Positions 43,415 through 51,324 of a stretch of 64,000 bases of DNA are shown here, piece by piece. Source of the stretch: an uncultured Dehalococcoidia bacterium (GTDB lineage Bacteria; Chloroflexota; Dehalococcoidia; Lucifugimonadales; UBA1127); NCBI GenBank assembly GCA_951812285.1, contig OX638292.1, positions 356,774 to 420,773 of the forward strand, given 5' to 3'. Each line of letters starts with the position of its first letter. The first letter of the stretch is position 1. The notes under the pieces are model-generated. The model did not search any database, was not told where the DNA came from, and saw only the letters and a program-made list of their open reading frames with translations. Both the position numbers and the translations under genes were made by a program.

Positions 43415-44464
43415 ATGAGACTGGCTGCACAGGCGAAAGGGGGCTTCTACCCGACTCCCGAGCGGGTGGTGGACCTGATCGCCGAGCTTATTCACACCCC
43501 CTCCGGCTACTACAACCGGGGGCGGGAGACCATACGCATCCTCGACCCGTGCTGTGGGGCCGGGGAAGCGCTCCAGAGGCTGGCGGAGAACCTCGACCGG
43601 CCCAACTCGATGTCCATCGAGACCTACGGCGTTGAGTTGCACCGCGACCGGGCGGAGGAGGCCGAGAAGCGGCTCCACCGCGCCCTGGCCTCGGACCTGT
43701 TCGCCACCTCCATAGCGAACGGGGCCTTCGGCCTGCTCCTATTGAACCCTCCGTACGACTACGACTCGGAGGACAAGAGGACGGAGCACGCCTTCCTGAC
43801 GCACACCACGCGCTACCTGGCCGAGAGCGGCCTGCTGGTCTTCATCGTTCCCAGGCAGCGCCTGGCGGTCTCGGCTCGGTATCTCTCCACCCACTACGGG
43901 CGGATGCGGTGCTGGGCCTTTCCCGACCCGGAGCGTGAGGTCTTCGACCAGGTCGTGCTCATGGGCTACCGGAAGGCCGATCCCGTCCCCGACGCGACCG
44001 CCGAGAGCATGGTGGTCGAGTGGTCCATCGGGGAGCCGGAGCCGCTGCGCACCCGGCGAGACCCGTACTCCTACGGGGAGTACACCCCCGCCACGTCGCC
44101 CAGCGGCGACGTGCTGTTCACCACCCGCACCGTCGATCCCGTCGCCGCGGCGACGGAGGCTCGCCGGACGGGGCTGTGGACGAACACGGACATCACGGAC
44201 ACCCTCTGGCCCACCGGGGACGCCCGCACCCGCCCGCTGATGCCCCTTCGCAGGGGCCACATAGCCATGCTGGTGGCGGCGGGCTTCCTCAACAACCTCG
44301 TCCTCGAAGGCGACGGCAGACGCATCCTGGTCAAGGGGCGCACGTCGAAGGAGATGGAGCTTGTGGAGGACTCACCGGAGAAGGAGGTCCACCGCGAGAA
44401 GCTCAAGACGACGGTGGTGGCCCTCGACCTGGACGCCGGAGGGATCGAGGACATCGCCGCCTAG
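43415..44464 (+). CDS. Class I DNA methyltransferase-like protein (NPPY)
   Basis: The 349-residue protein has a SAM-binding motif I (ILDPCCGAGEALQRLAE, near residue 35), an acidic motif II (YGVELHRDRAEEAEKRL) and the catalytic NPPY motif in LLLLNPPYDYDSEDKR (near residue 110). These define an adenine-N6 or related amino-methyltransferase. The C-terminal half has RRGHIAMLVAAGFLNNLVL, seen in mobile-element methyltransferases of the DUF6094 kind. No cognate nuclease is adjacent, so it may protect the element or mark it. AAAGGAGAGACGAC precedes the ATG. Confidence 0.85.
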   Translation: MRLAAQAKGGFYPTPERVVDLIAELIHTPSGYYNRGRETIRILDPCCGAGEALQRLAENLDRPNSMSIETYGVELHRDRAEEAEKRLHRALASDLFATSIANGAFGLLLLNPPYDYDSEDKRTEHAFLTHTTRYLAESGLLVFIVPRQRLAVSARYLSTHYGRMRCWAFPDPEREVFDQVVLMGYRKADPVPDATAESMVVEWSIGEPEPLRTRRDPYSYGEYTPATSPSGDVLFTTRTVDPVAAATEARRTGLWTNTDITDTLWPTGDARTRPLMPLRRGHIAMLVAAGFLNNLVLEGDGRRILVKGRTSKEMELVEDSPEKEVHREKLKTTVVALDLDAGGIEDIAA

Positions 44465-44509
44465 CCCGGACGCAATTCAACACATCCGTATAAGGGAAGG
44501 AGAAGGAAC

Positions 44510-44725
44510 ATGCAGACCCAGACCATCATGGTGCTCGAAGCCTGCTCGCGGTGCGGGCAGCCCATCGCCCCCGGCGAACCCGCCATGCAGACCGCCTCGG
44601 TGGACCTCGACGAATACGGCAGGGCGGTGTCCTCGCCGGTGAAGGCGTACCACCTCAGCGGACGCTGCTACGAGGAGTACAGGGCCGCCGAGAAAGCCCG
44701 CAGGGATGCCCTGAAAGCCGCATAG
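44510..44725 (+). CDS. Small zinc-finger-like hypothetical protein
   Basis: The 71-residue protein has one clear cysteine pair, CSRCGQPIAPGEPA. His51 and Cys55 (HLSGRCYEEY) could complete a four-ligand zinc site, like short LIM or treble-clef modules. It starts after AAGGGAAGGAGAAGGAAC. It could be an adaptor or DNA-binding protein; the family is unknown. Confidence 0.65.
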   Translation: MQTQTIMVLEACSRCGQPIAPGEPAMQTASVDLDEYGRAVSSPVKAYHLSGRCYEEYRAAEKARRDALKAA

Positions 44726-44734
44726 ACGCCCGCA

Positions 44735-44773
44735 CGGGGCCGCCAAACGAGGCCCGCCACCGGCGCGGCCCCG
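44735..44773 (+). terminator. Intergenic hairpin g
   Basis: CGGGGCCGC pairs with GCGGCCCCG (nine perfect pairs) around a long loop, right after the small zinc-finger gene. It has the GGGGCCG core of the hairpin family, though with less stem. Confidence 0.5.
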
Positions 44774-44791
44774 CACATTCAACTACCGCCT

Positions 44792-44876
44792 GGGGACGCT
44801 TCCAGGGAGCCGAAGCAGAAGCGTCCCCTCCGGGGGACGTGGTGCGTCTCGGTTCCCGGCGTCCGCCAGAGACGCA
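44792..44876 (+). promoter_or_regulatory. Structured helicase leader with alternative hairpins
   Basis: GGGGACGCTTC (44792-44802) is a perfect inverted copy of GAAGCGTCCCC (44818-44828). The second arm also pairs with the bases after it, as CGTCCCC and GGGGGACG (44822-44839), so the two stems exclude each other. A third perfect stem, TGCGTCTC with GAGACGCA (44843-44850, 44869-44876), ends just before the SD of the helicase gene. The layout is attenuator-like. Confidence 0.5.
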
Positions 44877-44895
44877 TGGAAAGGAGACGTCGAAA

Positions 44896-47271
44896 ATGAA
44901 CCTCGGAGAGTTCATCGACAAGTTCAAGGAGGCCATCGCCAAGAGGGTGGTGGAGTCCTACCCGCCGCTCTACCGGCCCTCGGAGAACGGCGGCATTCTC
45001 CCCCGCCTGCTCCGCAGGCCCCTGGGGGCGCAGGCCGACGCAATCAAAGGCGCGGCCCTCTCCCTCGAAGCCCACCGGGGCACCACCGTCGTCGGGGAGA
45101 TGGGCACCGGCAAGACCTTCATCGGGGCCGCCGCCGCGCACATGGCGGGCTTCAAGAGGGTGCTGGTGCTCTGCCCGCCCCACCTGGTTTCCAAGTGGAA
45201 GCGGGAGGTGGAGATGACGGTGCCCGGCGCACGGGGCGTCATCGTCACGTCCATCACCGACCTGGAAAGGCTCAGGTTCTCCATCGGCCCCGGTCCGCTG
45301 TTCGCGGTGATGAGCCGGGAGCGGGCCAAGCTGTCCTACCGCTGGATGCCCGCCGTCATATACAGGTGGGCCACGTCCAAGGGAAGGCTCATCAGGGAAG
45401 AGGAGACGGGTGAGCCCTTCCGGGTCCCCTGCTGCCCCACCTGCACGGCGCAGATCGTGGACAAGGACGGGGTGCCGCTTACCCACAAGGACCTGAACCG
45501 CAGGAAGCACACCTGCGACGCCTGCGGCGAACCCCTGTGGCAGGCGGATAAGACGGGCCCGGCCCGCTACCCGTTGGCCGACTACGTGAAGCACCACATG
45601 AAGGGCTTCTTCGACCTGCTGGTCGGAGACGAGGTCCACGAGTACAAGGCTCGCGGCTCGGCCCAGGGCATCGCCGCCGGCACCCTCGCGGAAGCCTGCG
45701 GCAAGTCCCTCAGCCTTACGGGGACCATGATGGGAGGCTACAGCTCGACGTTGTTCCACCTCCTCTACCGGTTCTCGCCGGAGATCAGGACGGAGTTCGG
45801 GCGCTCCGACGAGCACCGCTGGATTCAGCGGTACGGCTTCGAGGAGGTCTCCATCGGCAAGCCCGACGACGACGCCCTGGAGGACGGGCGCAACAGCCGA
45901 CGCCGCAGCTACCGCAAGGTGGTCAGGGAGAAGCCGGGCCTGGTGCCATCGGCGCTCTTCCACATCATCGGGAACACCATCTTCCTCAAGCTGGCCGACG
46001 TTGCCTCGGGCCTGCCCGACTACGACGAGCAGATCCTCCTGTCCTCGATGGACTCGGAGGAGGACGGCACGGGCTACTCCCAGCGCAGCGCCTACAACCA
46101 CGTGTTCGAGGAGCTGAAGAAGGAGCTGTCCAAGGCGCTGAAGGCGGGCTCCAAGCGGCTGCTCGCGACCTACCTGCAAACCCTGCTGGCCTACCCGGAC
46201 GGTTGCACAAGGGGGGAGACGGTCTTCGACCCCAGGTCGGGCGACGTCATCGTCGCCGTGCCGCCTCTCTCCGAGGAGAAGCTGTACCCGAAGGAGAAGG
46301 CGCTCGTCGACCTGGTGGCAGCGGAGCGCATGGCCGGACGCAGGGTGCTGGTCTACGTCACCCACACGGGGACGCGGGACATCACCGGGCGCATGGACGA
46401 CTTCCTGACCCGGCACGGCTTCAGGGTGGCGGTGATGAAGGCAGACGCCGTCGCTCCCGACAAGCGGGAGGCGTGGGTGGCCGAGAAGGTCAAGCAGGGC
46501 ATCGACGTGCTGGTCTGCCACCCCCGGCTGGTGCAGACGGGCCTGGACCTCATCGACTTCCCGACCATCGTCTGGGATGAGATCGACTACAGCACCTACG
46601 TCATGAGGCAGGCTTCCCGCCGCTCGTGGCGCATCGGACAGACCCGCCCGGTCAAGGTCGTGTTCATGTCCTACCGGAACACGCTCCAGGCCGACGCCTT
46701 GAAGCTGGTGGCGAAGAAGCTGCAAAGCTCGCTGGCGGTGGAGGGCGAGCTGCCGGAGGACGGGCTGGCCGCCTACGGCGACGACGGGGACGACCTGATG
46801 ATGGCCCTGGCCCGCAAGATCGTCAGCGGGGACGAGGAGAAGGACGAGGCCGAGACGCTGGAGGAGGCGTTCGCCCAGGCCAGGGACGCCGAGAACGAGG
46901 CCGAGGAGTACCTGGTGGACGATGGCTGGAAGGCCGTCGAGATCGAGCCGGAGACCGTAGCGGTCAACGGGAACGGGAACGGACACCACGCCAACGGCCA
47001 CGACGACCTGTTCGGCGTCGGGCCGACGGTCGAGCTTGTCCCCAGCAACGGTCACGGCCACGCTCCGGTCCCGGTCAACGGCAACGGCCACCACGACGAA
47101 GAGGCCGACGAGCCTCAGCAGTCGCTCTTCTCCTGGGCCGAGTTCATGGCGGAGCCGGTCAAACCGAAGCGCCGCAACGGGAAGCCCCAGCCCGCCACCA
47201 TGTCCATGTTCGAGTGGGCGATGGAGCTGGAGCAGGAACGGGAGAAGGAGACGGTCGGCGCGGGACGCTAG
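44896..47271 (+). CDS. SNF2-type superfamily 2 helicase/translocase
   Basis: The 791-residue protein starts at an ATG after AAAGGAGACGTCGAAA. Walker A GEMGTGKT is at about residue 69 and the DEVH box (LVGDEVHEYKARGSAQG) near 245. Motif VI (QASRRSWRIGQTRPVKVVF) near 572 is typical of SNF2. Four cysteines (CCPTC and CDACG, residues 178-213) form an inserted zinc finger. The C-terminal 180 residues are acidic with Asn-Gly-His repeats, then PQQSLF, a near match to the clamp-binding motif. It may remodel or unwind DNA for the element. It directly precedes the PRTRC genes. Confidence 0.88.
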   Translation: MNLGEFIDKFKEAIAKRVVESYPPLYRPSENGGILPRLLRRPLGAQADAIKGAALSLEAHRGTTVVGEMGTGKTFIGAAAAHMAGFKRVLVLCPPHLVSKWKREVEMTVPGARGVIVTSITDLERLRFSIGPGPLFAVMSRERAKLSYRWMPAVIYRWATSKGRLIREEETGEPFRVPCCPTCTAQIVDKDGVPLTHKDLNRRKHTCDACGEPLWQADKTGPARYPLADYVKHHMKGFFDLLVGDEVHEYKARGSAQGIAAGTLAEACGKSLSLTGTMMGGYSSTLFHLLYRFSPEIRTEFGRSDEHRWIQRYGFEEVSIGKPDDDALEDGRNSRRRSYRKVVREKPGLVPSALFHIIGNTIFLKLADVASGLPDYDEQILLSSMDSEEDGTGYSQRSAYNHVFEELKKELSKALKAGSKRLLATYLQTLLAYPDGCTRGETVFDPRSGDVIVAVPPLSEEKLYPKEKALVDLVAAERMAGRRVLVYVTHTGTRDITGRMDDFLTRHGFRVAVMKADAVAPDKREAWVAEKVKQGIDVLVCHPRLVQTGLDLIDFPTIVWDEIDYSTYVMRQASRRSWRIGQTRPVKVVFMSYRNTLQADALKLVAKKLQSSLAVEGELPEDGLAAYGDDGDDLMMALARKIVSGDEEKDEAETLEEAFAQARDAENEAEEYLVDDGWKAVEIEPETVAVNGNGNGHHANGHDDLFGVGPTVELVPSNGHGHAPVPVNGNGHHDEEADEPQQSLFSWAEFMAEPVKPKRRNGKPQPATMSMFEWAMELEQEREKETVGAGR

Positions 47272-47283
47272 ACCGCAGTTCAC

Positions 47284-47317
47284 GGGAGGGCCGCCGCTCC
47301 GTTGGCGGCGGCCTCCC
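47284..47317 (+). terminator. Intergenic hairpin h
   Basis: GGGAGGGCCGCCGC pairs with GCGGCGGCCTCCC with one bulged G, between the helicase gene and the PRTRC C gene. Confidence 0.6.
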
Positions 47318-47368
47318 CCGCCCACGGCAACGCAGCAAATAGCACGAGTCAGGAAAGGAGACCACGAG

Positions 47369-47575
47369 ATGGCAAGAGTATTCGTATACGACGACCGCGA
47401 GTTCCCGGACCCCGACCCCGAGATGAGCGTCGACCAGGTGAAGGGAACGCTCGCCGACTTCTACGGGGAGATCGCCAACGCCTCGGTCAAGGAGACGACC
47501 AGGGGCGAGGACACCATCTACGAGTTCCAGCGGCGGGTGGGCACCAAGGGCGCCTCTCCCTCCGTCCAGGACTAG
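47369..47575 (+). CDS. PRTRC system protein C, ubiquitin-like
   Basis: The 68-residue protein starts after AAAGGAGACCACGAG. MARVFVYDDREFPDPDPEMS and YEFQRRVGTKGA match the PRTRC protein C family. In family work it was assigned a beta-grasp (prokaryotic ubiquitin-like) fold. A short tail of six residues follows GTKGA, so a protease could expose Gly or Ala at the C-terminus. It heads the cassette that also contains E2-like, JAB and ThiF genes. Family identity is confident; conjugation as a modifier is inference. Confidence 0.82.
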   Translation: MARVFVYDDREFPDPDPEMSVDQVKGTLADFYGEIANASVKETTRGEDTIYEFQRRVGTKGASPSVQD

Positions 47576-47588
47576 AAGGGGGCGTCAC

Positions 47589-47819
47589 ATGGACAACCGC
47601 ACCTTCGCGGGTCTGCTGGCGGCTGTGCCCCCGGCAAACCTGCGCATCATCGAGCTCACGGCGGAGCTCACACGGCCCGACGGCTCCCTCGACCTGGACG
47701 CCGCGGCCGCACGGCAGCCGGAGGTGGAGGCGGCCTGCGTCCAGGCGCAGGACTACGCCTCCTCCACCGGACGTCTCCTGGAGGCCATGCGATGGAAGCT
47801 GCGTTCCCGCCGCTCCTGA
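47589..47819 (+). CDS. Small hypothetical protein within the PRTRC cassette
   Basis: The 76-residue protein starts 13 bases after the protein C gene. It is helical (LRIIELTAELTRPDGSLDL, EAACVQAQDYASSTGRLL) with a basic end. Its 3' end overlaps the next gene by 28 bases in another frame. I do not recognise a family. Its place suggests a role with the ubiquitin-like set. Confidence 0.6.
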   Translation: MDNRTFAGLLAAVPPANLRIIELTAELTRPDGSLDLDAAAARQPEVEAACVQAQDYASSTGRLLEAMRWKLRSRRS

Positions 47820-48709
47820 GCGGGCTTTCGGGGCTGCTCCTGCGGCGTCCGCCGTCGCTGCGGGAGCTGGTCACCATCATCGGCTACGCCGACGACTACG
47901 CATGGTTCGCGGGGCTGGTGCGCCGCCTCATCCCCGATGAGGCGGAGGCGGCGCTCTCGGCCCCCGACGTGCGCAGCAGGGTGGAGCGGTTCGCCCGGCT
48001 CTTCTCCGAGCGCCACTTCCCCCTCTACGCCCCCTACTTCGAGTTCTTCCTCGAAGACGGGGACGAACCCTCGTGGACCTGGCTGCGGAGGGGCATCCCC
48101 TTCGACCTGATGGGCTTCGGCTACGACGGCCTCCACGAGATGTGGGACGGCTACCGGGAGGGCCTCTCGGCCCTGGCCCTGCTGGTCAGGACCTCGGACG
48201 CCTTCCACGACGGCCCCGACGGGCTGCGGACAGCCTGGCTGGAGTCGGCCGCCGGGCGCATACCGCAGGAGACCCTGGAGAGGATTCCCCAGGGCGGCAT
48301 ACCCATCGACGCCCTCACCGAGGCGGTGAAGGACACCCGGTTCGAGGGTGCGGCCCAGGCCGCCGCATGGGTCTTCGCCGAGACCGGCAACTGGTTCCTC
48401 GACCACAACTACGACGATGGCTGCTACGACGGCTTCGCCGACCCCTGGGACGACGACATCATCGCCGAGGGCACACGGGAGTGGCGCAGGGCCAGCGCAC
48501 TGATGGACTCGGTGTGCAAGCTCACCGACCGGCTGGAGGAGGACCTTCCGGCCCGCTTCGCCGAGATGCTGGATTTCATCCTGCCCCGGCTCCCCGAACA
48601 AGAACAAGGAAAGGAGGACGACGACCATGACCAACGACGCCGAAAGGACGGAGTGGTCCCTGCCGGGCGCGACGGACGTGCCCACGGACGCGCTGAAGAT
48701 GCAGCTTGA
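47792..48709 (+). CDS. Hypothetical PRTRC-cassette protein (candidate for protein F)
   Basis: The 305-residue protein is acidic and aromatic-rich, with FFLEDGDEPSWTWLRRGIPF and ETGNWFLDHNYDDGCYDGF as distinctive parts, and ends in a low-complexity charged tail. Size and position fit the poorly characterised PRTRC protein F, but I cannot confirm it by sequence. The tail overlaps the start of the E2-like gene by 83 bases. The CYDGF cysteine could be functional. Confidence 0.6.
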   Translation: MEAAFPPLLSGLSGLLLRRPPSLRELVTIIGYADDYAWFAGLVRRLIPDEAEAALSAPDVRSRVERFARLFSERHFPLYAPYFEFFLEDGDEPSWTWLRRGIPFDLMGFGYDGLHEMWDGYREGLSALALLVRTSDAFHDGPDGLRTAWLESAAGRIPQETLERIPQGGIPIDALTEAVKDTRFEGAAQAAAWVFAETGNWFLDHNYDDGCYDGFADPWDDDIIAEGTREWRRASALMDSVCKLTDRLEEDLPARFAEMLDFILPRLPEQEQGKEDDDHDQRRRKDGVVPAGRDGRAHGRAEDAA

Positions 48710-49334
48710 GGTCTACGGGGAGACCATTCTCCTGCGGGGCTTCGAGGGCGACGCCGACTGGGTGAGGACCATCTCGGCGGACGAGATCGCCAACGTGTTC
48801 ATCCAGCACCTGGGGTTCTCCTCGGGCCTGCTGCCGCAGGACGCGCTCTGGTGGAACCAGGGCGAGACCGGGCAGGTGGTGGCCCTCTGGAGGCCGCCCC
48901 AGGTCTGGCCTGTGGCCCTGCAACGGGAGGCGTTCAAGCCCCCCGCACGGCTCCGGCTCCCCATGCCGGGGCTGGTCTTCGTCTGCTCGCCGGGCCGCGC
49001 CCCCTGGGTCTACGCCGCGACGAGCAGGCCGACTGACCCCGACCAGTACCTCTACCGGATGCCGGCCTTCAACGTCTTCCGGGACGGGCGGGTCTGCCCC
49101 GGAAGCCACACGTTCCCCGAGGAGGTGGGACAGATACCAGAGTCCTTCTTCCGGTCCTTCTTCTCGATGACCGGCGACTCCCGCAACCGCTCGAAGAAGC
49201 ACCCCGACGACCTGCACGCCCTATGGGAGGAGATTGATGGAAAGACTGAGTACCCGCTTGAGGACCTTGTTCCCCAGTGCACCGTGGCCCAGGCGATGGC
49301 GATCTCCGAGGGGAGGCGAGTTGGCTACCGCTAG
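48627..49334 (+). CDS. PRTRC system protein B, E2-like
   Basis: The 235-residue protein starts after AAAGGAGGACGACGACC. It matches PRTRC protein B (prokaryotic E2 family D): VVALWRPPQVWPVALQREAF, RLPMPGLVFVCSPGRAPWVY, LYRMPAFNVFRDGRVCPGS and ALWEEIDGKTEYPLEDLVP. Cys at about residue 157 in GRVCPGS is the candidate active-site cysteine that would carry a ubiquitin-like protein as a thioester. Its stop overlaps the JAB gene start by 14 bases. Confidence 0.82.
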   Translation: MTNDAERTEWSLPGATDVPTDALKMQLEVYGETILLRGFEGDADWVRTISADEIANVFIQHLGFSSGLLPQDALWWNQGETGQVVALWRPPQVWPVALQREAFKPPARLRLPMPGLVFVCSPGRAPWVYAATSRPTDPDQYLYRMPAFNVFRDGRVCPGSHTFPEEVGQIPESFFRSFFSMTGDSRNRSKKHPDDLHALWEEIDGKTEYPLEDLVPQCTVAQAMAISEGRRVGYR

Positions 49335-50028
49335 CGGCGGACATGCCGCGACCGACCCCCCGAAGCCGGTGGGCTACCTCGTCAATCACCCTGCCGGACT
49401 CTCCGGCTCACACGGCATCGGCTTCGACTACGTGCTCGGAGCGGGGGGCCTCTACGTCCAGTCCGAGAGCGCAAACCTGACGGCGCGGGTGCCGGTCGCT
49501 CCCTGCACGGTGCGGGGGCTCGCTCCCGTGGCAGGGAAGGTGGAGCTTGCCCACGGCCCCATCCCGGCCCGCCTCTTCAAGATCGGGCTGCGCTGGTTCA
49601 AGGACGACCCGCACACCGAGCGGTTCTTCGCCGTCAGGTGGGACGGGCGCTCCTACCGGCTGGTGGTGCCCGAACAGGAGGGGACGGCCTCGTCCCTCAG
49701 ATACACGCCGCCCGCAGGGGTGGTGGCCGAGTTCCACTCCCACGGAAGCTCCCGCGCCTTCTTCTCGAAGACCGACGACGGCGACGAGCAGGGCTTCCGC
49801 ATCTACGGCGTCGCAGGACGCCTCGACACCGACCGGCCCGAGCTGAATCTCCGGGTCGGCGTCTACGGCCACTTCGCACCAGTGGACTGGCCGCAGGTCT
49901 TCGACGGCCCATCGCCGGGTCTCCGGCTGGTGGGCGAGGAGCCGGATTCAAACGAAACGAGAGACAAGGAGGTGATCGAATGCCCTACCATCTGGACAAC
50001 GCTTTTCTGCTGGACAACCCCTGGATAA
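49321..50028 (+). CDS. PRTRC system protein A, JAB/JAMM metalloprotease
   Basis: The 235-residue protein contains a complete JAMM zinc motif: VVAEFHSHGSSRAFFSKTDD gives Glu, HxH, seven residues, SxxD. This is the layout of deubiquitinase-like JAB enzymes that trim or remove ubiquitin-like proteins. The N-terminal 120 residues (YLVNHPAGLSGSHGIGFDYV) match PRTRC protein A. I chose TTG at 49321 because GGGAGGCGAG precedes it; an upstream ATG at 49234 lies inside the E2-like gene. Its 3' end overlaps the ThiF gene by 49 bases. Confidence 0.82.
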   Translation: MATASGGHAATDPPKPVGYLVNHPAGLSGSHGIGFDYVLGAGGLYVQSESANLTARVPVAPCTVRGLAPVAGKVELAHGPIPARLFKIGLRWFKDDPHTERFFAVRWDGRSYRLVVPEQEGTASSLRYTPPAGVVAEFHSHGSSRAFFSKTDDGDEQGFRIYGVAGRLDTDRPELNLRVGVYGHFAPVDWPQVFDGPSPGLRLVGEEPDSNETRDKEVIECPTIWTTLFCWTTPG

Positions 50029-50798
50029 CGGTGGTCGGATGCGGCGGTACCGGCGGCTTCGTCGCCGAGGGCCTCTGCCGGCTCTTCCAGGGAAGGCAGG
50101 CCACCATCGTCCTGGTCGACCACGACCGGGTGGAGCCCCACAACCTGCTCCGCCAGAATTTCTACGCGGGCGACGTGGGGCAGTTCAAGAGCAAGGCCCT
50201 CGCCGACCGGCTGGCCAAAGCCTACAACCGGCCCGTGGGCTACTCGGTGTATCCCTTCCGGGAGTACGAGTCCCAACCCCACGGGCACGGCTATCCCGGC
50301 ATCCCCGGCTACGGCGGCAACCTCATCATCGGCTGCGCCGACAACGCCGCCGCACGCAGGGCCATGGCCGAGTGCCTGCCGGGAGACCCGCAACGCTGGC
50401 TCATCGACGCGGGCAACGACACCAACTGGGGGCAGGTCCTCGTCGGAAACGTCGCCCAGCGGGTGGAACTGGAGGAACCCCCCTTCACGGAGGAGACCTT
50501 CCACCTGGCCCCGGCGCCCACGCTCCAGCGCCCCGACCTGCTGACCGCCGTGTCGACCAGGCCGCCGGACGTGGACTGCGCGGCGGCCCTCGACCTCACC
50601 GACCAGGACCCCACCATCAACCAGATGATGGCGTCGCTGGTGCTCCAGGTGGTGCGCCGCATGGTGGCGGGAACCTGCCCCTTCATGGCTCTCTACCTGG
50701 ACATGGACCAGGGCACGGTCAGCCCCACCTACGTCACGCCGGAGGCGGTTGAGCGGCTGGTGGGTGACGACTCCGACCCGGAAGACCGGGCGAGCTGA
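49980..50798 (+). CDS. PRTRC system ThiF/E1-like activating enzyme
   Basis: The 272-residue protein has the ThiF/MoeB nucleotide-binding loop (WITVVGCGGTGGFVAEGLCR, residues 14-33), then VLVDHDRVEPHNLLRQNFY, the E1 signature with the adenylation Arg, and LIIGCADNAAARRAM. No CxxC zinc pairs of the ThiF C-terminus are seen. The family adenylates the C-terminus of a ubiquitin-like protein; Cys in DVDCAA or GTCPF might take part in thioester transfer. AAGGAGGTGATCGA precedes the ATG, within the end of the JAB gene. Confidence 0.88.
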   Translation: MPYHLDNAFLLDNPWITVVGCGGTGGFVAEGLCRLFQGRQATIVLVDHDRVEPHNLLRQNFYAGDVGQFKSKALADRLAKAYNRPVGYSVYPFREYESQPHGHGYPGIPGYGGNLIIGCADNAAARRAMAECLPGDPQRWLIDAGNDTNWGQVLVGNVAQRVELEEPPFTEETFHLAPAPTLQRPDLLTAVSTRPPDVDCAAALDLTDQDPTINQMMASLVLQVVRRMVAGTCPFMALYLDMDQGTVSPTYVTPEAVERLVGDDSDPEDRAS

Positions 50799-50802
50799 CG
50801 CA

Positions 50803-50829
50803 TTGCCGAGGGCGCTTTCGCCCCGGCAA
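50803..50829 (+). terminator. Intergenic hairpin i
   Basis: TTGCCGAGGGCG pairs with CGCCCCGGCAA with one bulged A and a four-base loop, after the ThiF gene. No T-run follows. Confidence 0.5.
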
Positions 50830-50877
50830 ACGGCGCATGTGAATCCATCCAAGAAACGAAACCAGAAGGGAGAAACC

Positions 50878-51270
50878 ATGCCTGACAAGAACGGAACTAC
50901 CACCACTTTGACCTGGCAGGACCCGAACAGCGGCCTCCGCAGGCACAAGCTCATGACCAAGGAGCTCGGGGACACGATTCCCGCCCTCTACGCCAACGAG
51001 AAGGTCGAGAACAGCGACGACGTGCTCGCACGGGCCAAGCTGTTCTGCCCCTACAACGGCTGGCGCTGGTACGTCACCGAGTGGAACCCGCAGACGGGAG
51101 AGTGCTTCGGCCTCGTCGAGGGGTTCGAGACGGAGTTGGGATATTTCGACCTGACCGAGCTGGCGGAGGCGACGGTATTCGGCAGGGTCCCCGCCATCGA
51201 GCGCGACCTCTACTGGAAGCCGAAGACCATCGGCGAGATCAGGAGCGAGTCATCAAGGGTGGCAGCCTAG
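50878..51270 (+). CDS. DUF2958 domain protein
   Basis: The 130-residue protein starts after AAGGGAGAAACC. It matches DUF2958: LTKELGDTIPALYANE-like LMTKELGDTIPALYANEKVE, AKLFCPYNGWRWYVTEW, CFGLVEGFETELGYFDLTEL and AIERDLYWKPKTIGEI. Members are common on plasmids and conjugative elements and have no known function. Its place directly after the ThiF gene suggests it belongs to the cassette. Confidence 0.85.
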   Translation: MPDKNGTTTTLTWQDPNSGLRRHKLMTKELGDTIPALYANEKVENSDDVLARAKLFCPYNGWRWYVTEWNPQTGECFGLVEGFETELGYFDLTELAEATVFGRVPAIERDLYWKPKTIGEIRSESSRVAA

Positions 51271-51324
51271 CGGCCCGGTGCACGTGAACGCAACCGGAGT
51301 ACGAACGAAGGAAAGGAGAAGACC

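Noticed and set aside
44779..47325. 848-codon open frame on the minus strand
   Set aside because: It is antisense to the helicase gene, low in recognisable motifs and rich in Val/Leu/Asp/His of the kind produced by high-GC third-position bias.
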